This document shows, one piece after another, positions 20,385 through 32,800 of a DNA stretch of 64,000 nucleotides. The translations under genes and the position numbers were made by a program. The notes under the pieces are model-generated. The model was not told where the DNA came from and ran no database searches. It saw only the letters and a list, made by a program, of their open reading frames with translations. Position 1 is the stretch's first letter. Each line of letters opens with the position of its first letter. This DNA is from Neoechinorhynchus agilis. Lineage: Eukaryota > Acanthocephala. The stretch lies in contig CM121341.1 of the NCBI GenBank assembly GCA_051530055.1, positions 2,294,001-2,358,000 of the forward strand. The letters run 5' to 3'.

Positions 20385-23300
20385 ATATATTTTATTGGCT
20401 AAAGTTGTCGTTGTTTAGGCGTCTTAACGTATACAAATTTGGTGTTTGCGATCATTAATCATTATTGTTTCTTTGCTTTCTTGTTCAATGTTCCTGTGAA
20501 ATTCGGAATTACTTATCCGAGTATCGACGATGTCCACTATTTTAGAAGGGATGAACACTGCGCGCAACTTAATCGGTTTCAATGGTTGCGTCATTAGTCT
20601 TCTCGTGAATGTCACGACGAATACGTGATTGAGACATTTTATTCGCCAAAGTTGTCGTTGTTTAGGCGTCTTAACGTATACGAATTTGCGGTTTGGGATC
20701 ATTTCTCATTATTGTTTCTTTGTTTTCTTGTTCAATGTTCCTGTGAAATTCGGGATTACTTATCCGAATATCGACGATGTCCACTATTTTAGAAGGGATG
20801 AACACTGCGCGCAACTTAATCGGTTTCAATGGTTGCGTCATTAGTCTTCTCGTGAATGTCACGACGAATACGTGATTGAGACATTTTATTCGCTAAAGTT
20901 GCCGTTGTTTAGGCGTCTTAGCGTATACGAATTTATGTTACAATTATTTCTCATTATTGTTTCTTTGCTTTCTTGTTCAATGTTCCTGTGAAATTCGGAA
21001 TTACTAATCCGAATATCGACGATGTCCACTATTTTAGAAGGGATGAACACTCGCGCAACTTAATCGGTTTCAATGGTTGCGTCATTAGTCTTCTCGTGAA
21101 TGTCACGCGAATACGCGATTGAGACATTTTATTCGCTAAAGTTGCCGTTGTTTAGGCGTCTTAGCGTATACGAATTTGCTGTTTACGATTATTTCTCATT
21201 ATTGTTTCTTTGCTTTCTTGTTCAATGTTCCTGTGAAATTCGGGATTACTAATCCGAATATCGACGATGTCCACTATTTTAGAAGGGATGAATACTCCGC
21301 GCAACTTAATCGGTTTCAATGGTTGCGTCATTAGTCTTCTCGTGAATGTCACGACGAATACGCGATTGAGACATTTTATTCGCTAAAGTTGCCGTTGTTT
21401 AGGCGTCTTAGCGTATACGAATTAGCTATTTACAATTATTTCTCATTGTTGTTTCTTTGCTTTCTTGTTCAATGTTCCTGTGAAATTCGGGATTACTTAT
21501 CCGAGTATCGACGATGTCCACTATTTTTAGAAGGGATGAACATTCCGCGCAACCTAATCGGTTTCAATGGTTGCGTCATTCGTCTTCTCTTGAATGTCAC
21601 GACGAATACGCGATTGAGACATTTTAATCGCTAAAGTTGCCGTTGTTTAGGCGTCTTGACGTATACGAATTTGCGCTTTTCGATCATTTCTCATTATTGT
21701 TTCTTAACTTTCTTGTTCAATGTTCCTGTGAAATTCGGGATTACTTATCCGAATATCGACGATGTCCACTATTTTAGCAGGGATGAATACTCCGCGCAAC
21801 TTAATCGGTTTCAATGATTGCGTCATTAGTCTTTTCGTGAATGGCACGACGAATACGTGATTGAAACATTTTATTGGCTAAAGTTGTCGTTGTTTAAGCG
21901 TCGTAATGTATACGAATTTGCGGTTTGCGTTCATTAATCATTATTGTTTCTTTGCTTTGTTGTTCAATGTTCCTGTGAAATTCGGCTTATCCGAGTATCG
22001 ACGATGTCCACTATTTTAGAAGGGATGAATACTGCGCGCAACTTAATCGCTTTCAATGGTTGCGTCATTAGTCTTCTCGTGAATGTCACGACGAATACGC
22101 GATTGAGACATTTTATTCGCCAAAGTTGCCGTTGTTTAGGCGTCTTAACGTATACGAATTTGGTGTTTGCGATCATTAATCATTATTGTTTCTTTGCTTT
22201 CTTGTTCAATGTTCCTGTGAAATTCGGGATTACTTATCCGAATATCAACGATGTCCACTATTTTAGAAGGAATGAATACTGCGCGCAACTTAATCGCTTT
22301 CAACGGTTGCGTCATTAGTCTTCTCTTGAATGTCACGACGAATACACGATTGAGACATTTTATTTGCTAAAGTTGCCGTTGTTTAGGCGTCTTCGCGTAT
22401 ACGAATTAGCTATTTACAATTATTTCTCATTATTGTTTCTTTGCTTTCTTCTTCAATGTTCCTGTGAAATTCGGGATTACTAATCCGAGTATCGACGATT
22501 TCCACTATTTTAGAAGGGATGAATACTGCGCGCAACTTAATCGCTTTCAATGGTTGCGTCATTAGTCTTCTCGTGAATGTCACGACGAATACGCGATCGA
22601 GACATTTTATTCGCCAAAGTTGCCGTTGTTTAGGCGTCTTAGCGTATACGAATTAGCTATTTACAATTATTTCTCATTATTGTTTCTTTGCTTTCTTGTT
22701 CAATGTTCCTGTGAAATTCGGGATTACTAATCCGAATATCGACGATGTCTACAATTTTAGAAGGAATGAATACTGCGCGCAACTTAATCGGTTTCAATGG
22801 TTGCGTCATTAGTCTTCTCGTGAATGTCACGACGAATACGCAATTTAGACATTTTAATCGCTAAAGTTGTCGTTGTTTAGGCGCTTTAACGTATGCGAAT
22901 TTGCGGTTTTCGATCATTTCTCATTATTGTTTCTTTACTTTCTTGTTCAATGTTCCTGTGAAATTCGGAATTACTTATCCGAGTATCGACGATGTCCATT
23001 ATTTTAGAAGGGATGAATACTGCGCGCAACTTAATCGGTTTCAATGGTTGCGTCATTAGTCTTCTCGTGAATGTCACGACGAATACGCGATTGAGACATT
23101 TTATTCGCCAAAGTTGCCGTTGTTTAGGCGTCTTAGCGTATACGAATTAGCTATTTACAATTATTTCTCATTGTTGTTTCTTTGCTTCCTTGTTCAATGT
23201 TCCTGTGAAATTCGGGATTATTTATCCTAATATCGACGATGTCCACAATTTTAGAATGGATGAAAACTCCGCGCAACTTAATCGGTTTCAATGGTTGGGT

Positions 23301-23440
23301 CATTAGTCTTCTCGTGAATGTCACGACGAATACGCGATTGAGTCATTTTATTCGCTAAAGTTGCCGTTGTTTGGGCGTCTTAACGTATATTAATTTGCGC
23401 TTTTCGGTCATTTGGCAACTAATCAACTGGAACTCCCTCG
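20385..23440. repeat. Satellite array, about 245 bp x 13
   Basis: Units share TAAAGTTGCCGTTGTTTAGG, TCAATGTTCCTGTGAAATTC, TATCGACGATGTCCAC and CAATGGTTGCGTCATTAG. Starts recur near 20401, 20647, 20895, 21137, 21384, 21631, 21877, 22120, 22366, 22615, 22861, 23107 and 23355. Copies differ by several percent, so this array is older than the 126-bp one at 45 kb. It begins about 165 bases upstream of the VDAC start codon. Short open frames in it are repeat artefacts. Confidence 0.9.
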
Positions 23441-23444
23441 ATTT

Positions 23445-24125
23445 GCAATAAACATTCTTAGAAATTAGAAAATATCGATGAAGGTTTCGATCAACGGAAC
23501 TCTGTCGAGTTCATCGTTAGCCGTCTCAGTTCACAGGATTCGTACCGATATTCAGATCCAATTGCAAACCATAAATCCATGCGGTCCATGGCAAAGATTT
23601 AATTTGAGACAATGGTAAGAATTGACTGTTTCAGCGGTCGCCGGAGTCTTAATTTGTTAATTCAAGATCACATTTTTGGACTTTCAGCGATGATCTTTTA
23701 GTCTACTAATGTTCAGGATTCGTAACCGACTTGTCCTGCAGCTGCAACGGCGAATTGCTTCGAAATCCCAACCGAAATTTCTCGGCTTAGCAGCCTCAAA
23801 CTTTAGCGTTTCTCACTGTTGAGAAGCGGTGTTTAATTTCTTATTTTTATCTTTTAATGTGCTATTTACCTTGGAATATTGAGCAGTCCAAATAAAGATG
23901 TTTGTTTATTTTATACTTCAAAAAACTCCGATATAAACTTAAGATCGGGATTATCGACTAGCCACACATAAAAGAGATCCAATTTTATGTTTCCAAAAGA
24001 TTCTTAACGTGATTAATAACTCGGAAGGGCGTGATATTTTGTGGTGGTCGTATAATCATTATTGTGTTTTTGCATTTATGCACTAACTTCTTTTGGTTTT
24101 GAGATTCGTTTTGAACAGTTCAAAA
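23445..24125. other. Spacer upstream of the basic orphan gene
   Basis: No coding sequence or repeat recognised. It probably holds the promoter of the plus-strand gene starting at 24142. Confidence 0.35.
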
Positions 24126-24141
24126 AGCTCTGCTATTTCAG

Positions 24142-24948
24142 ATGCCTAATTTTGTTGGTAAACAACGTCGAAGGCGCTCAAAATCTTGGCTTCCCATGTA
24201 TATAAGAAGTCAAGTGCGCCGGCTTATTAATCGGCAGAAGAGCCTGTTGGCTGCTAGGAGTAAAATGATTCCATTTGGATTTGAGTATTCGGGTCTTACG
24301 TTCGGCTTACGATTGGTAAGTTTTAATTTACTTGTTTACAATAGGGATCGATTTGGTCTTGAATCGGAGACCATTGTTATGCAAAGCGTTGCGCCACGTT
24401 TATCGAGGATAAATAGGATTCTTCGAGACGAATTAATATTTCCGAGACCTACAAGGACCCCATTTATGCGGACATCCCAATGTCTTGAGAGAATTCTAAT
24501 TCCTGAGGCGGTCATAGAAAAGTCATGTTCAATAAAGCGGAATTTAGAAGATTCACAAGTTGAAGGAAATTTGCAGGAGACGAAAGCTGAATCAAAGGTG
24601 TTTTTTTCCCGAAAACGGAGAAAAATCAACACGAACGCTACGAACAACAGTGTTATTTTCAATACAATGTCATCCGATTTTAATATCGCTTACCTTGAAC
24701 AACTTGGTAAAGTGGGTAATGCGCCGCCAATCAAATGGGCTGTATACCATCAAGAACAACAAGAAGCCGTGACTTCTGATTTCAGCCAATTCGCGGTTCC
24801 TACAAAACTGGAAGTTGTTGCCAATTTTGCGTCGAATTCACAGGCTTACAAATTTAAGCAAATGCTTAGAAGTACGGGAATCGATGAGTGTGCAAGGCTC
24901 AGTAGATGGAGACGTAGAGACGACGATGCATATAAAGCAAATCAGTGA
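24142..24948 (+). CDS. Basic protein of 268 residues, unrecognised
   Basis: The frame starts at an ATG directly after a good 3' splice site (CTGCTATTTCAG), so the message is either trans-spliced there or has an upstream noncoding exon. The N-terminus is very basic (KQRRRRSKSW, then VRRLINRQKSLLAARSK), and a second basic patch (FSRKRRKIN, about residue 155) looks like a nuclear localisation signal. The C-terminus ends in RLSRWRRRDDD. There is no signal peptide or membrane segment. A nuclear or ribonucleoprotein role is a guess from charge alone; no family was recognised. Confidence 0.6.
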   Translation: MPNFVGKQRRRRSKSWLPMYIRSQVRRLINRQKSLLAARSKMIPFGFEYSGLTFGLRLVSFNLLVYNRDRFGLESETIVMQSVAPRLSRINRILRDELIFPRPTRTPFMRTSQCLERILIPEAVIEKSCSIKRNLEDSQVEGNLQETKAESKVFFSRKRRKINTNATNNSVIFNTMSSDFNIAYLEQLGKVGNAPPIKWAVYHQEQQEAVTSDFSQFAVPTKLEVVANFASNSQAYKFKQMLRSTGIDECARLSRWRRRDDDAYKANQ

Positions 24949-24949
24949 T

Positions 24950-26010
24950 TTGCGGGCATTAAAACGGTGTTTTTGAATGGTAGTAAAAAGTTTAACAAGA
25001 CAGGAATTTATGAGAAAATGAAGCCTGAGATTGGTTTGTATGGTATTTGGTTTGTAGAGTTTTTACTCATTCCGTCTGAGGTTTTGTCTAAAAACCATAC
25101 AATGAGTTTTTTCTTTTGAGTATTTTTGCTTGCATAAAACTTAATAGCGGAAAATAAATTTTAATCAATACCGAAATGGCCGCTACAAATCTCGCTGCTT
25201 AATTCTTTTTCGATTTTTTCGTTTAAAAACAACAATTTATTAATATTCAACAAAATGAGTTTTTTGCAAAACAAACCCAATGATTTCCATCTTCCTTTAA
25301 TTCCAGAAAGAATGATTTTTGTGTAATTTTTCTCGTAATTTTCTAAGGGAGTCTTAATCGTAGAAGTTAGCCGATTCGTGACAGAACGGTAATAAAATGC
25401 GGTTTTAAAATTCATCGATTTGTCTAAAGCTATTAAATGTCTAATCATTGAAATTATATTTGTATTGCTTTATTTATAAACGTTTTTTAAAATTCAAATA
25501 ATATTCATAAGAAGTATCCAAGAATTAGTAAAGATTTCGTGTCGTCAAATAATAGAATTTCTTTGTGTTTTTGTAAAGGTTTTGGTATTAAATTTCTTAT
25601 AAAGTTACTGCGCTTATATTTTATTTGTTTTTAGCAGTACATTTAAAAAGCAATTCATTAATTATATGATTCCCGAGTCGCTTTTAAGTCGAAGATTCTA
25701 TTTACAAGTCGATTTTCGGCGAAAGTTATTCCACTTTGACGATTGTCGCTTCATTAGTTTCCGTTGAATCGAAAAAGATGCGAGGTGATCATTAATTTGA
25801 GCTGATTTATGAATGCTTTTTAAGGGGATTTTAATTTCGACCTCTCAATAATGTTTCCCTCGCAACGCCATTTTTGTTTCAATTTTAGATTGAGCTTTAA
25901 AATCATCCAACATTGCATTAACGAACGAGTTTTCTTCATGTCAACAAATTAGACTTTGAATTTGTTTAAACCGATTGGTGACTATGGCAATAATTGAAAA
26001 TACATTATTT
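24950..26010. other. AT-rich spacer, no gene seen
   Basis: No supported exon was found. It may contain noncoding upstream sequence or a small first exon of the EF-hand gene that follows. Confidence 0.3.
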
Positions 26011-26014
26011 GACA

Positions 26015-26692
26015 ATGTTCGAGTTTGAAATGACTCATTTTTATCGACTTTCAAAGGAAGAAATTTTAAAGGAAATGAGAAGAGGAAAACGTGGACATGT
26101 CAAGGATCTCATTCGACTTGGAAAAGAAATGCTACAGCCTTCTGTGTTTAAAGATTACTTAAAAATATTTTCAAAGCTTGATCCAGCAAACAGTGAAAAA
26201 ATAACAGCAAAGTCATTTTACCAAGCATTGAGAAAACAAGGCTCCAGGGTGTCAGAAGAAGATGTAGCGGATAATTTCAAAGCAATCAGTTGTAATGGCG
26301 AGCCTGCTATTGATTTTGAGGAATTCATTGCTTTACAAGTTGACTACGAGAGGGTCTACGGCGAGGATCGTAAATTAAGGGAAGGTTTCTCAGTATTGGA
26401 CTATAATGGTGATGGATTTATCGAGTTAGATGATCTCAAAAATTGGATGTTTGAGAACCTTCAGTCTAGCCAATTAGATGACGAGGATCTTAGAGCTATG
26501 ATAAGAGTGGCTACTTCAAATCGTGGCAACAAAGTCTCATTCCGAGAGTTTGAGGCCATGATGAAAAGTCATCCTTCGAGGTTGGACAATATAAAGCAAC
26601 ATACAATACGAGAACGAGAACCATCGCATATTGCTATTGATTCGGATATTATTGGTAGAAGAACTACACGCATGACAAAAAATAAAATCTAG
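26015..26692 (+). CDS. EF-hand protein with one intact and three decayed loops
   Basis: The first ATG in frame is at 26015; open sequence continues a little upstream, so a spliced 5' exon is possible. The protein of about 225 residues has calmodulin-like spacing with loops reading DPANSEKITAKS, SCNGEPAIDFEE, DYNGDGFIELDD and SNRGNKVSFREF. Only the third has a full set of calcium ligands. The C-terminal 35 residues are basic and Arg-rich. Such mostly inactive EF-hand proteins act as structural partners rather than strong calcium buffers, but the partner is unknown. Confidence 0.75.
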   Translation: MFEFEMTHFYRLSKEEILKEMRRGKRGHVKDLIRLGKEMLQPSVFKDYLKIFSKLDPANSEKITAKSFYQALRKQGSRVSEEDVADNFKAISCNGEPAIDFEEFIALQVDYERVYGEDRKLREGFSVLDYNGDGFIELDDLKNWMFENLQSSQLDDEDLRAMIRVATSNRGNKVSFREFEAMMKSHPSRLDNIKQHTIREREPSHIAIDSDIIGRRTTRMTKNKI

Positions 26693-26999
26693 AGATAAAT
26701 CAACCTGACAGTGATCGTTATAGTCGAATTCATATTTTAACTGATTGAATCACTCATTATCAATTCAAATCAAAAAAAATAAGCACCAAAGGTCAAGCCG
26801 ACAAAAGGTAATTGGGGTGAAAACGTTGATTTGTTCCCTTCCATATCGTATTGGTCATTTCAATGTCGACATTCTTTAGTAAATCGATATCCCTCACAGA
26901 GAACTTCGGTTTTATCGAACCCAATTAAGTGTGGGTTCGGTTTACATGGATAATAAAGTTGTATTCACCGAGACGGATTTCTTTGGATAGCGCATTTAC

Positions 27000-27520
27000 C
27001 TACGAATGCCATCTCACTGTCGTTGCAGCATACAACATCCAAAATAGTTTTAGCTGTGGTTTGGGTTTAAAGATGCCCGTGATAATCAGGGTTCTCTGGT
27101 AGATGGATTCAACTCCGTTTATCGTGTATTTCTAAAGTCTTATGATCTCGTCGATGCGCCGTGTCGATGTTTTAAGACTTACATTAGCCGATTTCTACAT
27201 GTCTAACGGGGGAGATAAAATCGTGGCGATACATCGACGACGTTTTCTGCATGTTCAAACTTAATCCTAGACTCCTTCCACTCACGCATCTATTCAACAA
27301 AAAAGATAAGACAATTCAATGGTCCATCTTTTACGAAGACAAAATTAAGACGATAAGTTTCCTCGACGTTTGTGTAATGAGAACAAGTCGTCAAGTAAGC
27401 ACTTATACCGAAAACCTGAAATCTGTTGGAAAAGCGCATCGTTTAAAATCAACTCGCCTCAAGCCTTTAAAACAAACACTGCCTTTATTTTGGAGAGCTA
27501 TCAAAGTCTGAAATATTGAT
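27000..27520 (+). mobile_element. Penelope-like reverse transcriptase fragment
   Basis: A frame near 27230 reads YIDDVFCMFKLN and continues to KTISFLDVCVM and TENLKS. The IDDVF catalytic motif and the FLDV block 35-40 residues later have the spacing seen in Penelope-like reverse transcriptases. Upstream sequence back to about 27000 is probably part of the same decayed copy. Confidence 0.55.
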
Positions 27521-27553
27521 CATGAGAGAAACCTTGAGATCGATAATACTGCA

Positions 27554-27792
27554 ATACTTTCTTTTTCTTAGTTATACACACCCGGAAGTAAATTCCTTGA
27601 TTCATTTCCCCGATATTTCGTCGGATAATTCCGACATTATCAAGACGTATCATTGTTTGTAAGTTTATATGTGCGTTCGTCTGTTACAAGCAATGACAAA
27701 CCTTGATAATGTCGGAATTATCCGACGAAATATCGGGGAAATAAATCTAGGAATTTACATCCGGGTGTGTATAACTAAGAAAAAGAAAGTAT
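27554..27792. repeat. Long hairpin (foldback element), about 90-bp arms
   Basis: The left arm from ATACTTTCTTTTTCTTAGTT to GACATTATCAAG is repeated inverted from CTTGATAATGTC to AACTAAGAAAAAGAAAGTAT, with a loop of about 55 bases. The arms are nearly perfect. This is the structure of a small foldback DNA element or MITE; no transposase is present. Confidence 0.85.
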
Positions 27793-28199
27793 ATTTCCCC
27801 CGACGATAATAATCCAAGATATCTGTAATATGTTGAAAAGGAGGGACTACTGGATTCAGTCTTATAAGAAAGAGCGGTTACCCGATAAACAAATCCGCGT
27901 TTTTTATCGATGGATTTCACATGATATTTAATGATCAAGTAAAAGCGATAGAGCGTATGAAGAATTTCGCGTTGTATGGATTTAATCCCGACGAAACCCA
28001 ACCTTCTCCTTAAAAAAAGAAAGCTTCACTAATTTTCGTTAGTGAGCATCTGATTCTCAAAGGTTTTCAGACTTCGCCTTAATGCTCATTAATGAAAGAT
28101 TGACGGATTTAAGGGTTGCATCTTTATACGTTCCTGGAATTCACGGGTGTTGTCAGTCGTTGGATATAAATATCTTTTTGTTTTTTCCATAAACGATAA

Positions 28200-29750
28200 A
28201 TGTATTCAATCAATCTTCATCTCTCGACAATTAACACACTCACCACCTCCCGCCGAATTCCAGCTTTTGTCCTTACTCGACCGTCGCCATCACGCTGGCA
28301 GCATTGCCCGTTGTACTGCTAGCGAGATATTTTGTCGAAGGAATACGCCTGCTCTTGAGTCTCCGGTTGCCTCTCTCAATTTCTTCGAGAGATCCTGGAG
28401 CAGAGAGAGTGCCGAGCTGCCGAGCTGCCGAGCGCTCCATACGTCTCTACCCCAAAGGGGACAAAGTAGTGAGCCCTCTATAAGTGAAGATATTTCCGTA
28501 TTTTCCTCCCTTCCGCTGCACTGGCGGCACCACCGGCGATTTCGAGGGAGTAGGGGATGTTGCTGGCTGCGAGGGTATCCACACACGTGGCGTCCCAGAG
28601 AAGGCATTTGCCCTCCCGCCACGGGAAGACCGAAATTCCATCGGGCCTACGGCCGTCTAGTCGACAAAGGTGGGCGGGTTCCAGGATGTTCGGGAAGTTC
28701 GCCGTTCTCAACGCCCCAGAAATTGCGTTATTGATATCAGAATGGCGTGAGAACCTTCCTCCTGGCCTTCTGCAGACGAGACCGTGTCGCCCGAAAGCAT
28801 CAACCAAAGACCCACATCGACAGCGATGGGGCGTGCATATCGGGAGACCAAGTCTTAAGGATACTGCGATCCTCGTTACCTCGTCAGTAAGAAGAGTTCC
28901 CACTGATGCCAGAGGAACAGCCTCCAATCACGCCCCAGATTCTCGTGTTGAAACTGCCACCAGTCTACCTCGGACGACCCCATCGCGAGAACCTGAAAGT
29001 AGAGAGCTGTGAGCTCTCGCGACAAGAGGTCCGTCCCAGATCGACTGTCTGAGGCCATTCACGGGAACATGGTTAGCGCCTGTCTCCTGGCACCATTCCT
29101 CAACCGCCACCACGAAATCCCGGTCAAGACAGAACTTTTCCTTCAAAATGTTCTTCGAGACTGGTGGGCTCCCCTCAAACGATCCAAGAAAGGCCGGCAA
29201 AGCAAGGTCGACTAGTGCCCGAATTCCCAATCCCCCAGATGACACAGGCAAAGAAGCTTGTCGCCACGCCTCATCTTAGAGCTGGACATTTAAAATACGC
29301 TCGAAGCATGCCCTCACCTTATTGTCCAGCTTTGCCAATCCTTTTTTGTGTTTGAAAAATGTTGCTGTGCGAACCTTGTACAATAATTTGGGGATGAAGA
29401 GCGCGTTCTTTATGAGAAACAAGGCTTCATGAGCCGAGAGAGCGCACACCCTATCGCCCAGCAGCGAAAGTTTCGGTATGATATGGCCGATCTCATCTTC
29501 CACATTTGAATCGAAGACGCAACTGCCCAGGAGGCTGAGTTGTTCCCGATTCACGAGTTTCAGGCCTGTAGCTACGGCCTCGAACCCAGCCATTGGTTCT
29601 TTGACTTTGGCGGCGCCTCCAATATTCAGTACAACCCGAACACTCAAGTTCCTTAAAGATCCTATTTTGCACTTCACGCGCTACAACTCGCCTCCACACC
29701 CACGCACATACACTCACTATGATTAGGAACACGCTCTCCTCTCGCAAACT
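28200..29750 (-). mobile_element. R2-type LINE, 5'-truncated copy with RT end and endonuclease
   Basis: Reading down the minus strand, the copy shows the end of the reverse transcriptase region (LSLLGSCVFDS, SAHEALFLIKNALF, ACFERILN), the bridge SSGGLGIRALVDLALPAFLG, the zinc stretch CTPHRCRCG with GRHGLVC, and the nuclease core RRPDGISVFPWREGKCLLWD. It ends with the family tail near 28205. It is longer than the copy at 5.0 kb and over 90 percent alike where they overlap, so both are recent. The reading is broken in a few places, so it is not active. Confidence 0.85.
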
Positions 29751-29815
29751 GAGCTTTTGTATAGATTATTATAAGTGATTGCTGTCAACAGTAGTAGCAA
29801 TGGTTATGGTGCCGA

Positions 29816-32800
29816 TTATTGTTGTTGTTGCTTCTGAGTCTGATTGGTAGTTGCGGATGGCATTCCTGCCGTTGCGGCTGTACTTGTTCCAGTGGTTTGC
29901 CCAGAACTAGTACTAATGTTCCCGGGCATTCTAGATGCACTTCTATTCAGATTCAGAAAAATACTTTCGATTTCGGGCAGCCACCGAATAAAATTGTTTT
30001 GCCAAAGTTGATAGTTCGAGTTTCGAATAAGTTCAATAAATGTGAGCATAAGACCCCAAGGATGAGGTCGACTCACTAGCAACCGTTCAGTCAGCACGCG
30101 AGTAACGATTTCCGATAACAGTGGCTGTTGACTTGTTTGACCGTGTTGATAGATATGAAGCATTAATGAACTGAAAAATTGAGTCGGTCCGTTCGGATAC
30201 CTGAGTTGGTTAGCAATCACCGTTAAAAGAATATAAGTGCCTTCGTCATCTAATGTCTCACTGAGTCGGACTAGAAGTCCAGCTTGAGGCGATTGACTCG
30301 CTGTTTCTGGTGTTATTGTCTTCGATGTCTCGATGTCTTTTAAAAAAGTGACACCGGCGTGCTGGACCATAGCCGATAATAGTCGAAGATTATACGGTTG
30401 TTCTGAACATCTTTCTTGATCGTTCGGGTCAGGGTGGAAGCGTAGATTTTGTTTTATTCGACCGAGAATTTCATTTCGTTGATCTGGACGTGAAAAGAAA
30501 GTTTCAATGTCGCATTTGAGTGACTCGGGCTGTATGTCATGCATGTAAGCAAACGACGACGGTTCAAATGGTTGTACGATTAAATCCAGTTTTATGGGAT
30601 CCGCACAAGGGTCTGGTGGTGGCATTTGTCGGAAATATGCACTCAGTACCATATTACGAAGCTGTATAAACTGAATCGGGATTGCGTCGATAAGTTCATA
30701 GCAATAGTCGCACGTAAACTCAGGAAAGTCATGAAGAATAACAAGAAAAAGTCGCAAAGCCGCCGTGAATAGTTCCTTTGTAAAACTCCGCTCTTCGCTG
30801 TTGGTCAATCGAACGAGTGTGCTCATTTTCGGCGTATCGGGGCGTACTACCAAAGTTCGCTCTAAAAATCTAATAAGAACTGTCAAAAGTATGGCATATG
30901 AGTGAAGGACACGCGCTGGAGTTTTTTGTTGAGAAGAATTGAACACTATACCCAAGACGCTTCCATTGCCGACGAGCTCAAGCCATTGACAAGTGAACTT
31001 TGGAGTTCGTGAAGGATTCAAGTAGTAGAGAGCGTTCATGAATGCATGAAGAATGGTGAAATTGACTTGATCCGATTGTGTATTTGGACTATCCACGTTT
31101 GGAATAAGTGAGATTGTAGTGAAATCCTTTAGGAGAGAGAAAATAATACGCTGGTACATTAGAGCTTTAAACTGGGTCGCCGTTTCATGGTCAACGATGC
31201 ACATCGCAGCCACAAGACCAAATACCTTCGCAAGAAGTGACATTCGTACTTGGTTTGTTCTACTATCACCGGCATTTCTGATCAACATTGTCACAAACAA
31301 CGAAAAAGCGTCACAATTCATCATAAGAACCGATCGAGCAGATAATGATTGATTTAACACGGGGAGGTCCGCGAAAGGACCTTCTGTATCATGCGAACTA
31401 TACTCTTGACCACAACCTGAATCGTTGCTTAAATCCAAACACATTTCGATACATAGTCTAAAAAACCTTATGATATATACGTCCGTTTTGAACATGCCTG
31501 TCATGTTCATCTGACTCACGAATACATTGAATTGTCGATTTAATGCACTGGCTGAAAGCATCCCATGAGTGGTGAAGGTAGTTTTGTACATTTTGACCCA
31601 TTGTTGAAACACTTCTTTAGTTCGACGAATGTATGAATCCGGAAGGTCCAGTCTGTTTTCTTTCACCGAATTGAAGCCAGACATAAAGTTGGAAAGAGTC
31701 CGGACGCCACTTTGATAGACGCCAAGTGGATTACGATCGTCAGCGTTTCGTTCAAGAATGTCATAGTTCATGCGGAGAAGGTCTACTTTGCGGCAGCGGT
31801 GGTCCATGAAGACAATGGACCGACCACCGTTTACCGCATTACAAGCTCACATGTCTTTTCTCTATAGTTGAAATTTATAACGCAATACGAGTACACATGC
31901 TGAACCGTGAGTGTGAGATCCCCTAGAGTGACCAATCCAGCGTGGTAAATGAGACAATGTGTGACGAAATGATGAAGATTTTCCAAGAAATCCGCTCTTT
32001 TTTGATCATTTTCAGGGGATGATAAAACAGTATCGAAAATCGAATCGAGCATATCGACTTTGATGACGTTCAGGTGAACCAACAGACAAAGAGCATCGAA
32101 ATTGAACCTAACTGAGAAACCTTCATTTAAACATTGCTGTTCATAAAAGTCGCTTACAACATCACAGACCCATCGCTGACCCATAACGGTGAATTCTACT
32201 ACTGAAGCGAAAAATGTGGAAGCACCATCGCGAAATTCGGTCATCTCCCTCCTGTATTGTCTTAGCAATTTGAGAACCATCTGCTCAATTAGTGATCTAA
32301 GATCTTCTACACCATACTTTGGTTCATTGATATCGATTTCATTAAGTTCCTGGAGAATACCAAGTAAGTGTGGACAATTAAGAGCATTCAGCTTATCAGC
32401 GATTTTGTTTACCGTGTACTGCATGGTTTCGACGAGAATGCCGCGAGTTCGCCGGAAACCAGGGATCTGATAACCGACTTCAGCGTACATTGTTCGGGTT
32501 TTTTCACTTAATCTCTGAGCCGCTTCTCCAACGAGAGCGCAAGAATGTCCCAGCATTTGTGAGTTTGTCATTGCCTCAAGCGTCCATGCGACTTTTGGTT
32601 CAATGTTTTTTCTTAGACTATAGTAAAGACACGACAAATGCCGTTCGACGTCCTGCATAACTCTATGAATAGAAAATCTTGATAGATAGCAAAGAGATAA
32701 AGAAAAGTTCAGATTCACGAGCTGATTGATTATTTCGTTAGAAACGGTACGTGGGAATCGTTGTGAAAGAGATGCAGTCATATTCGTAAATAGAGCATCT

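Noticed and set aside
20424-23077. Recurrent minus-strand frames of about 63 codons (TRRLMTQPLKPIKLRAVF type)
   Set aside because: They repeat at 245-base steps with the satellite and are open in only some units.
28557-29012. Plus-strand frames over the 28-29 kb LINE
   Set aside because: They are shadows of the LINE protein; the minus strand carries the conserved motifs.
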